Part shown: positions 1-8,156 of the stretch, piece by piece
How positions within the stretch are numbered: the first letter of the stretch is position 1
How the letters are laid out: every line of letters starts with the position of its first letter
Assembly: GCA_020634625.1 (NCBI GenBank)
Contig: JACKBJ010000006.1
Span: 112,129-176,128, forward strand
Direction: 5' to 3'
Length of the DNA stretch: 64,000 bases
Origin: Caldilineae bacterium
GTDB taxonomy: Bacteria > Chloroflexota > Anaerolineae > Epilineales > Epilineaceae
Position numbers and translations under genes: made by a program
The notes under the pieces: model-generated
The model's input: the letters and a program-made list of their open reading frames with translations, nothing else
Database searches by the model: none
What the model was told of the DNA's origin: nothing

Positions 1-26
1 TGCGGTAGGGCGGCTGGGTGGTGGAG

Positions 27-200
27 GCGGCGCGGGCGAGCCTGCCGCGGGGCGAGGGGTCGGAACTCGGTGGGCGGGTGATGCGGCGCGGGCGGACCTG
101 CCGCGGGGCGAGGGGTCGGAACTCGGTGAGCGGGTGATGCGGCGCGGGCGGACCTGCCGCGGGGCGAGGGGTCGGAACTCGGTGAGCGGGTGATGCGGCG
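27..200. repeat. 56-bp tandem direct repeat, three copies plus a stub
   Basis: Three head-to-tail copies begin at 27, 83 and 139, and a partial fourth begins at 195, each exactly 56 bp apart. The second and third copies are identical as far as I can read, and the first differs at a few positions. The unit is extremely GC-rich and contains the core CCTGCCGCGGGGCGAGG. No convincing coding region overlaps it; the stretch 1-389 otherwise holds only GC-rich low-complexity DNA downstream of the minus-strand gene that ends at 390. Confidence 0.9.
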
Positions 201-267
201 TTGGGGGGGTGGCGCTGTGCGAGAGGGTGGCTCGCGTGCGGGGCGTCTCGCCCTCGGACGGTCAACC

Positions 268-293
268 CCTCGCCCCGCGGCAGGCCCGCCCGC
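268..293. repeat. inverted copy of the 56-bp repeat core
   Basis: This 26-bp stretch is the reverse complement, with about one mismatch, of the core of the 56-bp repeats at 83-194. The arrangement could fold into large cruciform or RNA hairpins with any upstream copy. It lies between the repeat array and the 3' end of the flavoprotein gene at 390, so it may serve as a transcription stop. That role is an inference. Confidence 0.7.
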
Positions 294-389
294 TCGGGGA
301 GCGGGAGCGGCGGAGGAACGGCGGAGGAACGGCGGGGGAGTGGCGAAGGGGCGGAGCGGGGGCGGTTGGGGGAGTTTGGGAGGCGGTGA

Positions 390-1106
390 TTAGGCGATTG
401 GGGGGGCGGGGAAGCGCGCTTGGGTGAGCGTGGCGCTGGCGGGGGCGGGGAGGTTGGGGGCGAGGTCGGCGGCCGGGATCGGGTTGCCGACGGCGAGGGT
501 GATTGGGAGGACGCCGGCCCAGAGACTGGGGTCGATGTCGCGGGCGGCGTCGATCGGCGGGCCGCTGCGGAGCTTGGCCGAGGCGGCGCCGAGGGGCAGG
601 GCGACGACCCGGGTGGCCGCCACTTCGGTCGGGGTCGAGGCACGGACTTCGGCGCCGCGGCCGGGGACCAGCTGCTCGACGATGCGCTCGAGGGCCGCCT
701 GCTTCTCGGCCGGGTCGGTCAGCTCGTGGCAGCGGCCCTGGACCATGACCGAGCGGTAGTTCATCGAATGGTGCAGCGGCGAGCGGGCCAGGACCAGGCC
801 GTCGAGATGGGTGACGGTGAGGCAACAGGCGGCGCCCGAGGCCAGCGCTTCGATCAGGCGGCTGGTGGTGGCGCCGTGCAGGAGCAGCCGATCGCCGTCG
901 CGGGCATAGCCCATCGGGATGACCAGGGGCTGGCCGTCGACCGCGATACCGACGTGGCAGACCAGGCCGGCGTCGAGGATGGCGTCGATGGTGGCGCGGT
1001 CGTGCCGGCCGCGCTCGGGGTGCTGCCGGAGCTGGGTGCTGGGGGAGCGCGGGTCGGAGGCCGGGGCGCGAGCGCCATCGGGGACGCGCGGCTTGGACGG
1101 GCTCAT
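390..1106 (-). CDS. pyridoxamine 5'-phosphate oxidase family flavoprotein (NimA-like)
   Basis: The 238-aa product has a split-barrel FMN-binding fold of the kind annotated as nitroimidazole-reductase-like or pyridoxamine 5'-phosphate oxidase family. It opens with a basic Pro-rich tail, then a segment reading GLVCHVGIAVDGQPLVIPM and later HHSMNYRSVMVQGR, both typical of this superfamily. Members reduce small molecules or bind FMN or heme; the substrate cannot be read from sequence. I chose the ATG at 1106 because AGGAG lies 8-9 bases upstream; a longer frame to 1190 has no such site. The protein is cytosolic, with no signal peptide. The STAND regulator is upstream on the same strand, 156 bp away, and a functional link is unproven. 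Confidence 0.85.
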   Translation of the reverse strand: MSPSKPRVPDGARAPASDPRSPSTQLRQHPERGRHDRATIDAILDAGLVCHVGIAVDGQPLVIPMGYARDGDRLLLHGATTSRLIEALASGAACCLTVTHLDGLVLARSPLHHSMNYRSVMVQGRCHELTDPAEKQAALERIVEQLVPGRGAEVRASTPTEVAATRVVALPLGAASAKLRSGPPIDAARDIDPSLWAGVLPITLAVGNPIPAADLAPNLPAPASATLTQARFPAPPIA

Positions 1107-1262
1107 GCGGTGGGCTCCTGGGGTGGGCGAACGACCTCGATGATCCTGGATGATATCTTCAATGATAAGGGATACCGGGGCGGTGGCCACGCGCCGATCG
1201 GTTCGGGCGAGGCAGGCAGGCGCCGGCCAGCGGTTCGGGCCAGGTAGGCAGGTGCCGGCCGT

Positions 1263-3842
1263 TCAGGCGAGGCAGGCGTCGGCTACGTGCTGCCAGGCTG
1301 ACGGTCGGTCTGCGCGCTGGAGCTGGGTGAGGCGGATGGGGCCCAGACGGAGCGACAGGCTGGCGGCCAGGGCCTGGCGAGCGGCGCGATCGTCGGCCGG
1401 CGGGTGGATCGGCGGGTCTTGAGCGAGGCGCTCGGCGGCACCGAGGGCGCGGGCGGCCAGCTCGAGATCGCCGTCTGCGAAGCGGAGTCGGGCGGCGAGC
1501 TCGAGCCATTCGATGGCCCGGCGTCGATCCCGAGCATCGTCGATGATCGCGAGCGCCTCGCGCAGGCATGGCCAGGCCCGGTCGATCCGGCCGAGGCCGA
1601 GCTCGACCCGCGCCCGGCCCAGCTGGCAACGGGCGATGCCGTGCCGGTCTCCGAGCCGGCGCGTTTCGGCCAGGGCGAGTCGGAGCTGCTCGCCGGCCGG
1701 CTGCCAGCGCCCCGAGGCGGCCAGGGCGCGCGCCAGGGCGGCGCGCGCGTTGGCTTGCGCACGGGGGTCCGCGGCCCGGGTGAATCCGGCAACGGCGCGC
1801 TGGAGCAGCTCGATCGCTCGGACAGGATGGCCGAGCTGCAGCGCGAGGCAGCCGAGGTCCTCGAGCGTGGCGGCCGCGTCCCATGGGCCTTCCAGGCTGC
1901 GACCGAGGTCGAGGCTTTCCTGAAGGTGCTGGCAGGCTTCGTCGCTCCGGGATTGCACCGTGGCGGCCCGGCCCAGGCCGCGCAGGGCGGCCGCCAGTGC
2001 CGGTCGATCGCCGGCACGGCGAGCCAGCGCGACGGCCGCTTCGAAGTGGCGACGCGCCGGCTCGAGGTCGCCCTGCTGCCGCGCCAGGTCGCCGGCGGCG
2101 GTGAGCGCCATGGCGTGCAGGCCGGGTTCCAGGATGAGCGGCTCGGCGCCGGCGAGCGCGGCCTCGAGCTCGCGACGCCCCAGGCTCGGGCAGCCGCCGA
2201 TCCGCCAGAAGCGGCCAAGCCGACCCGCGATCCGCAGGGCCAGCCGGGGATCCTGCCGCTGCGACCAGCGCAAGGCGGCCAGCAGGTTGTCGTGCTCCAA
2301 GGTGAGCCGCGTCGTCCAGGTCGGACCCTCCGGTCCGGACATGCCCCGGTCGGCCGTCTCGGCCAGCTCGGCGTAGTGCTCGGCGTGCCGGCGCCGCAGG
2401 TCCTCGGCCTCGCCGCTGCGCTCCAGTCGATCCTCGGCGCAGGCGTGCAGGATCTCGACCAGGTGAAGGCGTCGCCGCCCGGCCTCGCGGCGCGCCTGGA
2501 TGAGGCCCAGCTGGTCGAGGCGCGCGAGGCGTTCCAGCACATGGCATCCGGGCGCCGCGCAGTCGGTCGAGGCAGGGTCCACGGCAAGGCCGCCGCAGAT
2601 GGACCGGACGGCGTCGAGGTCGAAGCTCCCGGCAAAGACGGCCAGTCGATCGAGGAGCCTTCGGTCCTCGGGCAGGAGCGCGTCGAGGCTGGCGGCGACG
2701 GAACCCATGCTGGCCGGGCTCGCGGCTCGCGGGCCCTCGAGCGCCATACAGGACGTCGGGTCCCGGGTCACGCGCTCCAGCGGCAGCACGGCTGCCCGAT
2801 CGGCCGCGCGCTCGATGGCCAGCGGAAGCCCGCCGAGGCGGCGCACCAGCTCGGCCACCTGGGGGCCGGTCGTGGCATCGAGCGTGAAGCCGGGCCGCTC
2901 TCGGATCACCTGGTCGACGAACAGGCGAACGCCGGAGAAGCTTGCGAGCAGCTGCGGCGCGTCGATCTCGAGCGGCGGCGTCGCCAGGGGCTCCAGGTCG
3001 AGCCGGGGCGCCGCCGCCTCGGGCGAACGGCAGCGGCTCGTCAGCAGCACCCGCATGCCCGGGCAGCCCTGGAGCAGCTCGGCCACCAGCTCGGCGCAGG
3101 CACCGTCGATCGCCTCGCAGCGATCCAGCAGCAGCAGGCCCTCGCGGTCGGACAGCGCCGCCTGCCACCGGCCGCGATCGATGCCCGCGAAGGGGTCGGC
3201 GGAGATCACGCGCGCCACGGCTTGCGCCAGGAGCGCCGGGTCATCCAGGTGCCGCAGGGGCACGAACCAGATCCCGTCGCGCAGGGAATCGACCTGTCGA
3301 CTTGCCCATTCGACGGCGAGCCGCGTCTTGCCGACACCGGCCGGTCCGGTGATCACGAGCGCGCGATGGCGTCGCAGCTGCTCGCCGAGCCGATCCAGCG
3401 CCGCCTCGCGCCCGACGAGGGCGCCGGTGAAGCGGGGCAGTCCGCCCAGCGGGCTCGCGGCCCGATTCGGAGGGTCGTCCGGCGCCGCTGGCGCCAGCCG
3501 CCTGGCCAGCAGCAGGTAGCCTCGGCGCTGGCGACGCCTGAGCGTGCGCGCGTCGATGCCGAGGTGGTCGGCGATCTCGCGGGCGCTGAGCTGGACCGGG
3601 CTGGCGTAGCGCAGGTGGAGCAGCGCCAGCGCCTCCAGGTCGAGGTTTCGGGTGCCGAAACAGGCGGCGATCTCGCGGAGCGCCCGGGCCCGGGTCGTTG
3701 GCGGCTCGTCCGAGAGCAGCGCCTGACGCCGCCGAGCCTGGTACTCGCAGTCCAGGAGTCGAAGGACGCAGGCGCTCGCCGGCGAGGCCGTCGCGTCGCC
3801 CCCGAGGAGCTCGCGAATCATATCGGCCCGGGCGTCGATCAT
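1263..3842 (-). CDS. STAND-family ATPase/transcriptional regulator with TPR repeats
   Basis: The 859-aa protein is built as a signal-transduction ATPase. Residues about 65-110 form a sigma-70 region 4-like helix-turn-helix (LSAREIADHLGIDARTLRRR). A Walker A motif GPAGVGKT sits at 166-173, a Walker B strand GLLLLDRCE at about 235-243, and a sensor-like VLLTSRCRS near 267. The NB-ARC-like part ends near 400, and from about 470 to the end there are tandem TPR-type helical repeats rich in Ala, Leu and Arg. Such proteins (AfsR/MalT-like) sense a ligand through the TPRs and control transcription or partner proteins. The N-terminal placement of the HTH differs from LuxR-type MalT. The start at 3842 has no strong ribosome site, and Met8 is an alternative. 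The target is unknown. Confidence 0.85.
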   Translation of the reverse strand: MIDARADMIRELLGGDATASPASACVLRLLDCEYQARRRQALLSDEPPTTRARALREIAACFGTRNLDLEALALLHLRYASPVQLSAREIADHLGIDARTLRRRQRRGYLLLARRLAPAAPDDPPNRAASPLGGLPRFTGALVGREAALDRLGEQLRRHRALVITGPAGVGKTRLAVEWASRQVDSLRDGIWFVPLRHLDDPALLAQAVARVISADPFAGIDRGRWQAALSDREGLLLLDRCEAIDGACAELVAELLQGCPGMRVLLTSRCRSPEAAAPRLDLEPLATPPLEIDAPQLLASFSGVRLFVDQVIRERPGFTLDATTGPQVAELVRRLGGLPLAIERAADRAAVLPLERVTRDPTSCMALEGPRAASPASMGSVAASLDALLPEDRRLLDRLAVFAGSFDLDAVRSICGGLAVDPASTDCAAPGCHVLERLARLDQLGLIQARREAGRRRLHLVEILHACAEDRLERSGEAEDLRRRHAEHYAELAETADRGMSGPEGPTWTTRLTLEHDNLLAALRWSQRQDPRLALRIAGRLGRFWRIGGCPSLGRRELEAALAGAEPLILEPGLHAMALTAAGDLARQQGDLEPARRHFEAAVALARRAGDRPALAAALRGLGRAATVQSRSDEACQHLQESLDLGRSLEGPWDAAATLEDLGCLALQLGHPVRAIELLQRAVAGFTRAADPRAQANARAALARALAASGRWQPAGEQLRLALAETRRLGDRHGIARCQLGRARVELGLGRIDRAWPCLREALAIIDDARDRRRAIEWLELAARLRFADGDLELAARALGAAERLAQDPPIHPPADDRAARQALAASLSLRLGPIRLTQLQRADRPSAWQHVADACLA

Positions 3843-4115
3843 GGGATGGCCAATGCTTCCAGTGCATGCGCGCGACCAGGTTCATATGCTATACAATTAG
3901 AACGCAAAGAGAATGTGGATGCAAGGGCGGAGGCGTCGGGCCTTCGCCCGGCGCCTCCTCCAGGGCTCGAGGGCCGCTGGTCCCGCCCCTGCGGACCTGT
4001 CCGCTTCGTGTCCGCTTTGGGCGCAGCGCCTCGCAACGAGCCGGGCGAAGCCTGCTAGGATGGACCTTGCGGCGATCGCCGTCATGCCGAAGCACGACAC
4101 TCGGGAGAGAACCTC

Positions 4116-5099
4116 ATGCAGCAGCGCTTCGTTCTCGTCTTCGTCTCGCTCGCGGTGGCCACGGCCTCCGTGGCATACCTGGATGGCGCCACGCGCAGCG
4201 TGGCCGCGGCCGGGACCTGCAGCTTCACCACCTCCGGCACCACCATGACCCTCGACGCGGACTGCACCACCGACTCGACCCTGTTCATCCCGGACGGCAT
4301 GACCCTCGACGGGGCGTCGCACACGATCACGGCGGTCGATCCGGTGGCGGGTCACTTCACCGGGGCCGTGGTCGCCAACGCCGGTGCCGTCGCCCAGGTC
4401 CGCAACCTGACGGTGCGCGCCTCGGGGCTGGCGAACGTCTGCGATGCGGGTGAAGACCGTCTGCGCGGCATCCTGTTCGAGGGGGCCTCCGGCTCGATCG
4501 CGCACAACACGGTGCTCGACCTCCACCAGGGGCCGAGCGGCTGTCAGGAAGGCAACGCCATCGAGGTCCGGAACGCGCCCTTCGACGGCACGCATCCGGC
4601 CACGGCGGCGGTCGAGGTCGCCCACAACAGGATCCAGGACTACCAGAAGACGGGCCTGGTGGCCAACGGCGACGTCGACGTCCAGGTCCACCACAACACC
4701 ATCGGCGCGAGCGCCACCCAGCACGAGCTGGCCGCCAACGCCCTGCAGCTGGGCTTCGGGGCGACCGGGCGGGTCGAGCACAACCAGATCGCGGGCAACC
4801 AGTGGTTCGGTCCGTCCGACTACGGGGCGACCGCGGTGCTGGTCTACTTCGCGGGCGGCGCCGAGATCCGCCACAATTCGATCGGCGGCAACGCCGACAT
4901 CGGGATCTACTACTTCGCCGACGATGGGGTCATCGACAACAACCGCATCTTCGACGCGGGTGAGGACGGCGGGCACTACGACATCGGCCTGGGCAACTGG
5001 GGCTCGGGCAACGCCGTCACCAACAACAAGGTGCGCGGCTTCGACATCCCCTACGATGGCGTGACGGATGGCAAGAACAAGGTCATCCCGAGCAAGTAG
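4116..5099 (+). CDS. secreted right-handed parallel beta-helix protein
   Basis: The 327-aa product begins with a typical Sec signal peptide (QRFVLVFVSLAVATASVAYL) cleaved near the AAAGTC region. The rest consists of about 22-25-residue beta-helix coils with recurring xxHNxI or NNxI turns such as VAHNRIQDYQ, VHHNTIGAS, VEHNQIAGNQ, IRHNSIGGN and IDNNRIFD. This is the Pfam NosD/beta-helix pattern found in polysaccharide-active or surface proteins. No catalytic residues can be assigned, so an enzymatic role is open. A GGGAGAG ribosome site precedes the ATG. The 5131 epimerase follows after 31 bp and is probably co-transcribed. Confidence 0.85.
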   Translation: MQQRFVLVFVSLAVATASVAYLDGATRSVAAAGTCSFTTSGTTMTLDADCTTDSTLFIPDGMTLDGASHTITAVDPVAGHFTGAVVANAGAVAQVRNLTVRASGLANVCDAGEDRLRGILFEGASGSIAHNTVLDLHQGPSGCQEGNAIEVRNAPFDGTHPATAAVEVAHNRIQDYQKTGLVANGDVDVQVHHNTIGASATQHELAANALQLGFGATGRVEHNQIAGNQWFGPSDYGATAVLVYFAGGAEIRHNSIGGNADIGIYYFADDGVIDNNRIFDAGEDGGHYDIGLGNWGSGNAVTNNKVRGFDIPYDGVTDGKNKVIPSK

Positions 5100-5130
5100 G
5101 GACGACTTCCTCCCACAACAGGAGCCCGGC

Positions 5131-6114
5131 GTGAACCTGCTCGTGCTCGGCGGCACCGTCTTCCTGGGCCGCCACATCGTCGAAGCCGCGCAGCAGCGGG
5201 GTCATCGGGTCACGCTCTTCAATCGGGGACGGTCGAACCCGCGGCTCTTCCCGGAGCTCGAGCGGCTGGCCGGCGATCGCGACGGCGATCTGTCGGCGCT
5301 GGCGGGACGAAGCTGGGACGCGGCCATCGACACCTGCGGCTATCTGCCGCGCGTCGTGCGCGCCTCGGCCGAGGCCCTCGCGGGCGCCGTGGAGCGCTAT
5401 GCCTTCGTCTCGAGCATCTCGGTCTACTCGGACGGGTTGCCGCCGGGCGTCGACGAGACCGCGCCGGTGGCGCGCATCCCGGACCCGGCGATCGAGACCG
5501 TCGACGGCCGGACCTATGGCCCGCTCAAGGCGCTCTGCGAGGCGGCGGCCGAGGCCGCCATGCCGGGGCGGGTGCTGAACCTGCGGCCGGGCCTGATCGT
5601 CGGCCCCGGCGATCCGACCGACCGCTTCACCTACTGGCCGCTGCGCATCGCGCGGGGCGGCCCCTTCCTGGCACCCGAGGGACCCGAGGCACCCGCGCAG
5701 ATCATCGACGTCCGCGATCTGGCCGACTGGACGGTCCGGGCGATCGAGGCCGGTCGCGTGGGCACCTACAACGCCTGCGGCCCGGTGTTGGGGCTGGGCG
5801 AGGTCTTCGAGGCCTGCCGCGTCGCCAGCGGCAGCGCGGCGCGGCCGGTCTGGTGCCCACCCGAGACCTTGCTGGCGGCCGGGTTGCGACCCTTCCTCGA
5901 TCTGCCGCTGTGGGTGCCGCCGGCCGAGCAGGGACTGTGCCAGGTCGATGGCGCCAAGGCCAGGGCGGCCGGGCTCCGCTGCCGGCCCATCGGCCAGACC
6001 GTGGCCGATACCCTGGCCTGGGCGCGCGAGGCCCGGCCCGAGGGCCGGCCGCTGCGCGCGGGGCCGAGCCCGGAGCGGGAAGCCGAGCTGCTGGCGGGGC
6101 TGGCGGCCGGCTAG
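5131..6114 (+). CDS. NAD-dependent epimerase/reductase (extended SDR, CSP41-like)
   Basis: The 327-aa protein starts with the Rossmann motif VLGGTVFLGRHIV, the GGTxFLG form used by atypical extended short-chain dehydrogenases. A YGPLK tetrad (YxxxK) follows at about residue 130-135, after an SSISVYSDG strand. The C-terminal half carries substrate-domain motifs such as GPGDPTDRFTYWPLRIARGG and IIDVRDLADW, as in NAD-dependent epimerase/dehydratase proteins. The sugar-nucleotide or other substrate is not identifiable. I chose GTG at 5131 because CAGGAG lies just upstream; an in-frame ATG at 5068 would overlap the previous gene. The stop overlaps the convergent YihY gene by 4 bp. Confidence 0.9.
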   Translation: MNLLVLGGTVFLGRHIVEAAQQRGHRVTLFNRGRSNPRLFPELERLAGDRDGDLSALAGRSWDAAIDTCGYLPRVVRASAEALAGAVERYAFVSSISVYSDGLPPGVDETAPVARIPDPAIETVDGRTYGPLKALCEAAAEAAMPGRVLNLRPGLIVGPGDPTDRFTYWPLRIARGGPFLAPEGPEAPAQIIDVRDLADWTVRAIEAGRVGTYNACGPVLGLGEVFEACRVASGSAARPVWCPPETLLAAGLRPFLDLPLWVPPAEQGLCQVDGAKARAAGLRCRPIGQTVADTLAWAREARPEGRPLRAGPSPEREAELLAGLAAG

Positions 6115-6950
6115 CCTGGCGGCTCGCCGCTCGTCAGCTCGCGGCAGAGGATGGCGCCCAGGATGAAGACCTGCGCCGCCAGGTAGAGCCCGCCGAGGCC
6201 GATCAGGGGCGAGAGGGCCGCCGCCAGCAGCGCGCGCTCGCCGGCCAGGTGGGTCAGCCGCTCGATGCCCAGCAGGCCCAGCCCGAGGGTCCCGCCGGCG
6301 GCCAGCCCGGCGCTCATCGCGGCCCGCCAACCGGGCGCGGGCGTCGGCACGAGGCGGTAGACCAGACCCAGCACCAGCGCGATCAGGGCCAGCAGCCAGA
6401 GATCGTGCAGCAGGGGCGTGAGATCGACTCGGCCGGGCAGGTGCGGCGCGACCAGGCGATCCAGCGCGGCCAGCGCGGCACGGGTCAGGATGGCCGCCAG
6501 CAGCGCCAGGCCCATGACCAGCAGCAGGCCGATCGAGACCAGGCGCCGGCGTACCGTCTCCAGGGCGCTGCGCCAGCCGGGCGGGCGGCGCTGCAGGGGG
6601 CTGCCCCAGATCTCGGCCAGGTCCCGCTCGAGCTCGAAGAAGAGCCGCGAGCCGGTCCACAAGAGGCCGAGGAGCCCGAGCAGGGTGGCCTGCAGGGATG
6701 CCGCCGGCTGGCTCGCCTGGGCCACGGCGCCGGCGATGGCCGCCGCCCGGTCGGCGCCGAGCAGCAGGCCGATCTCGTCGAGCACCTGCGCCTCGGCGGC
6801 GCCCGGCCCGACCACCAGCCCGGCCAGACCGATCGCCACCACCAACAGGGGCGCGAAGGACATCAGCAGGTAGAGCGCCAGCGCCGCGCTCATTCGGCGG
6901 ATGTTCAGCCTGCTGGCACGGGCTTCGAGCCGCCGCGGGAGATCGCTCAT
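6111..6950 (-). CDS. YihY/virulence factor BrkB family inner-membrane protein
   Basis: The 279-aa polytopic protein has about six transmembrane segments. It shows the YihY/BrkB family entry region (RRMSAALALYLLMSFAPLL) and the later pattern of a loop rich in small residues, LLVMGLALLAAILTRAALAALD, and PGWRAAMSAGLAAGGTLGLG. The family was once called RNase BN in error; its biochemical role is still unclear. It is shorter at the C terminus than many homologues, lacking the charged tail. It is convergent with the epimerase (4-bp overlap) and divergent from proline dehydrogenase, with 246 bp between the two starts. Confidence 0.9.
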   Translation of the reverse strand: MSDLPRRLEARASRLNIRRMSAALALYLLMSFAPLLVVAIGLAGLVVGPGAAEAQVLDEIGLLLGADRAAAIAGAVAQASQPAASLQATLLGLLGLLWTGSRLFFELERDLAEIWGSPLQRRPPGWRSALETVRRRLVSIGLLLVMGLALLAAILTRAALAALDRLVAPHLPGRVDLTPLLHDLWLLALIALVLGLVYRLVPTPAPGWRAAMSAGLAAGGTLGLGLLGIERLTHLAGERALLAAALSPLIGLGGLYLAAQVFILGAILCRELTSGEPPG

Positions 6951-7054
6951 GGACTCGGGATGCTCTCAGGATGACGGCGGTCCCGTCGCCGGACCCGGAA
7001 CCATGATAGGCGGGCCGCCGAGCCGTCGCCAGCCCGAATCGAGCTGCCGGACCC

Positions 7055-7082
7055 TTGACCGGCCGGGCGAGCGCTCGATAAT
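7055..7082 (+). promoter_or_regulatory. candidate sigma-70 promoter for proline dehydrogenase
   Basis: TTGACC at 7055-7060 and GATAAT at 7077-7082 are separated by 16 bp, 115 bp upstream of the GTG start. It is the best sigma-70-like match in this intergenic region. No transcript data support it. Confidence 0.5.
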
Positions 7083-7196
7083 ACAGGCGGGTCGCGACGG
7101 GTCGCGACCGGTCCGAGCGCGCGGTCGTCGGGCCGCCGCCGCAACGCAAGCTCCGAGACCCTGCTCACGCCGAAACCCCCAGGGAGGCAGCCAACC

Positions 7197-8156
7197 GTGA
7201 CCGTCATGCGTCAGGTCTTCATCGCGCTCTCCAAGAGCAAGCCGCTCGGGCACTTCGCGACCCACAATCGGGTGGCCTGGCTCGCGGCGCAGCGCTTCGT
7301 CGCCGGCCAGAGCCTCGACGAGGCCATCGAGGTCGTCCGCCAGCTCAACGCGGCCGGCCTGCGGGTGACCTTCGACCACCTGGGCGAGAACGTCTCCAGC
7401 CGGGCCGAGGCCGAGGCGGCCGCCGACACCTACCTGCTGGCGATCGACCGCATCCGCGCCGCCGGCGTCGACTCCGGCATCTCGGTCAAGCTGACCGCCA
7501 TCGGCCTCGACCTGGGCGACGCCGTGGCCGAGGCCATGCTGCGCCGCATCCTCGAGAAGGCCGCCGAAGCCGAGCCGGCCGTCTTCGTGCGCATCGACAT
7601 GGAGGGCTCGGACTACACCGAGCGGACCTTCGGGATCTTTCACCGGCTGCACGGCGACTTCGAGAACGTGGGCATCGTGGTCCAGGCCTACCTGTACCGG
7701 ACCGCCGGGGACGTCGACAAGCTGATCGCGATCGGCAGCGGGCCCCGGCTCTGCAAGGGCGCCTACCTCGAAGCCGAGTCCATCGCCTGGCCCGACAAGG
7801 CCGACGTGGATGCCAGCTACCTGCGCCTGGCCCGGCGCCTCTTCGACGACGAGGCCCGCCGGAACGGGGTCTACCCGGCCATCGCCACGCACGATCCGGC
7901 CATCATCGACTGGGTCAAGGCGCATGTCGCCGAGCGGGGCATCGATCGCGACGCCTTCGAGTTCCAGATGCTCTACGGCGTGCGACGCGACCTGCAGCAG
8001 CAGCTGGTGGCCGAGGGCTACCGCATGCGCGTCTACGTGCCCTACGGCAGCCAGTGGTACCCCTACTACATGCGCCGGCTGGCCGAGCGGCCCGAGAACG
8101 TCCAGTTCATCCTGCGCAGCCTGCTCAGCGAGCTGAAACCGGGCGCCCGGACGTGA
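7197..8156 (+). CDS. putA: proline dehydrogenase
   Basis: This 319-aa monofunctional enzyme oxidises L-proline to 1-pyrroline-5-carboxylate with FAD and passes electrons to the quinone pool. Family motifs appear in order: SVKLTAIGLDLG, RIDMEGSDYTERTF, VVQAYLYRT, CKGAYLE, IATHDP, FQMLYGVRRDLQ and the C-terminal YVPYGSQWYPYYMRRLAERP that contacts substrate and FAD. The length matches the stand-alone Deinococcus/Bacillus-type enzyme rather than the bifunctional PutA. GTG at 7197 is preferred over ATG at 7206 because AGGGAGG ends nine bases before it. The next gene begins at GTG 8153 inside its stop region, so the two are translationally coupled. No P5C dehydrogenase is present in the window. Confidence 0.95.
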   Translation: MTVMRQVFIALSKSKPLGHFATHNRVAWLAAQRFVAGQSLDEAIEVVRQLNAAGLRVTFDHLGENVSSRAEAEAAADTYLLAIDRIRAAGVDSGISVKLTAIGLDLGDAVAEAMLRRILEKAAEAEPAVFVRIDMEGSDYTERTFGIFHRLHGDFENVGIVVQAYLYRTAGDVDKLIAIGSGPRLCKGAYLEAESIAWPDKADVDASYLRLARRLFDDEARRNGVYPAIATHDPAIIDWVKAHVAERGIDRDAFEFQMLYGVRRDLQQQLVAEGYRMRVYVPYGSQWYPYYMRRLAERPENVQFILRSLLSELKPGART

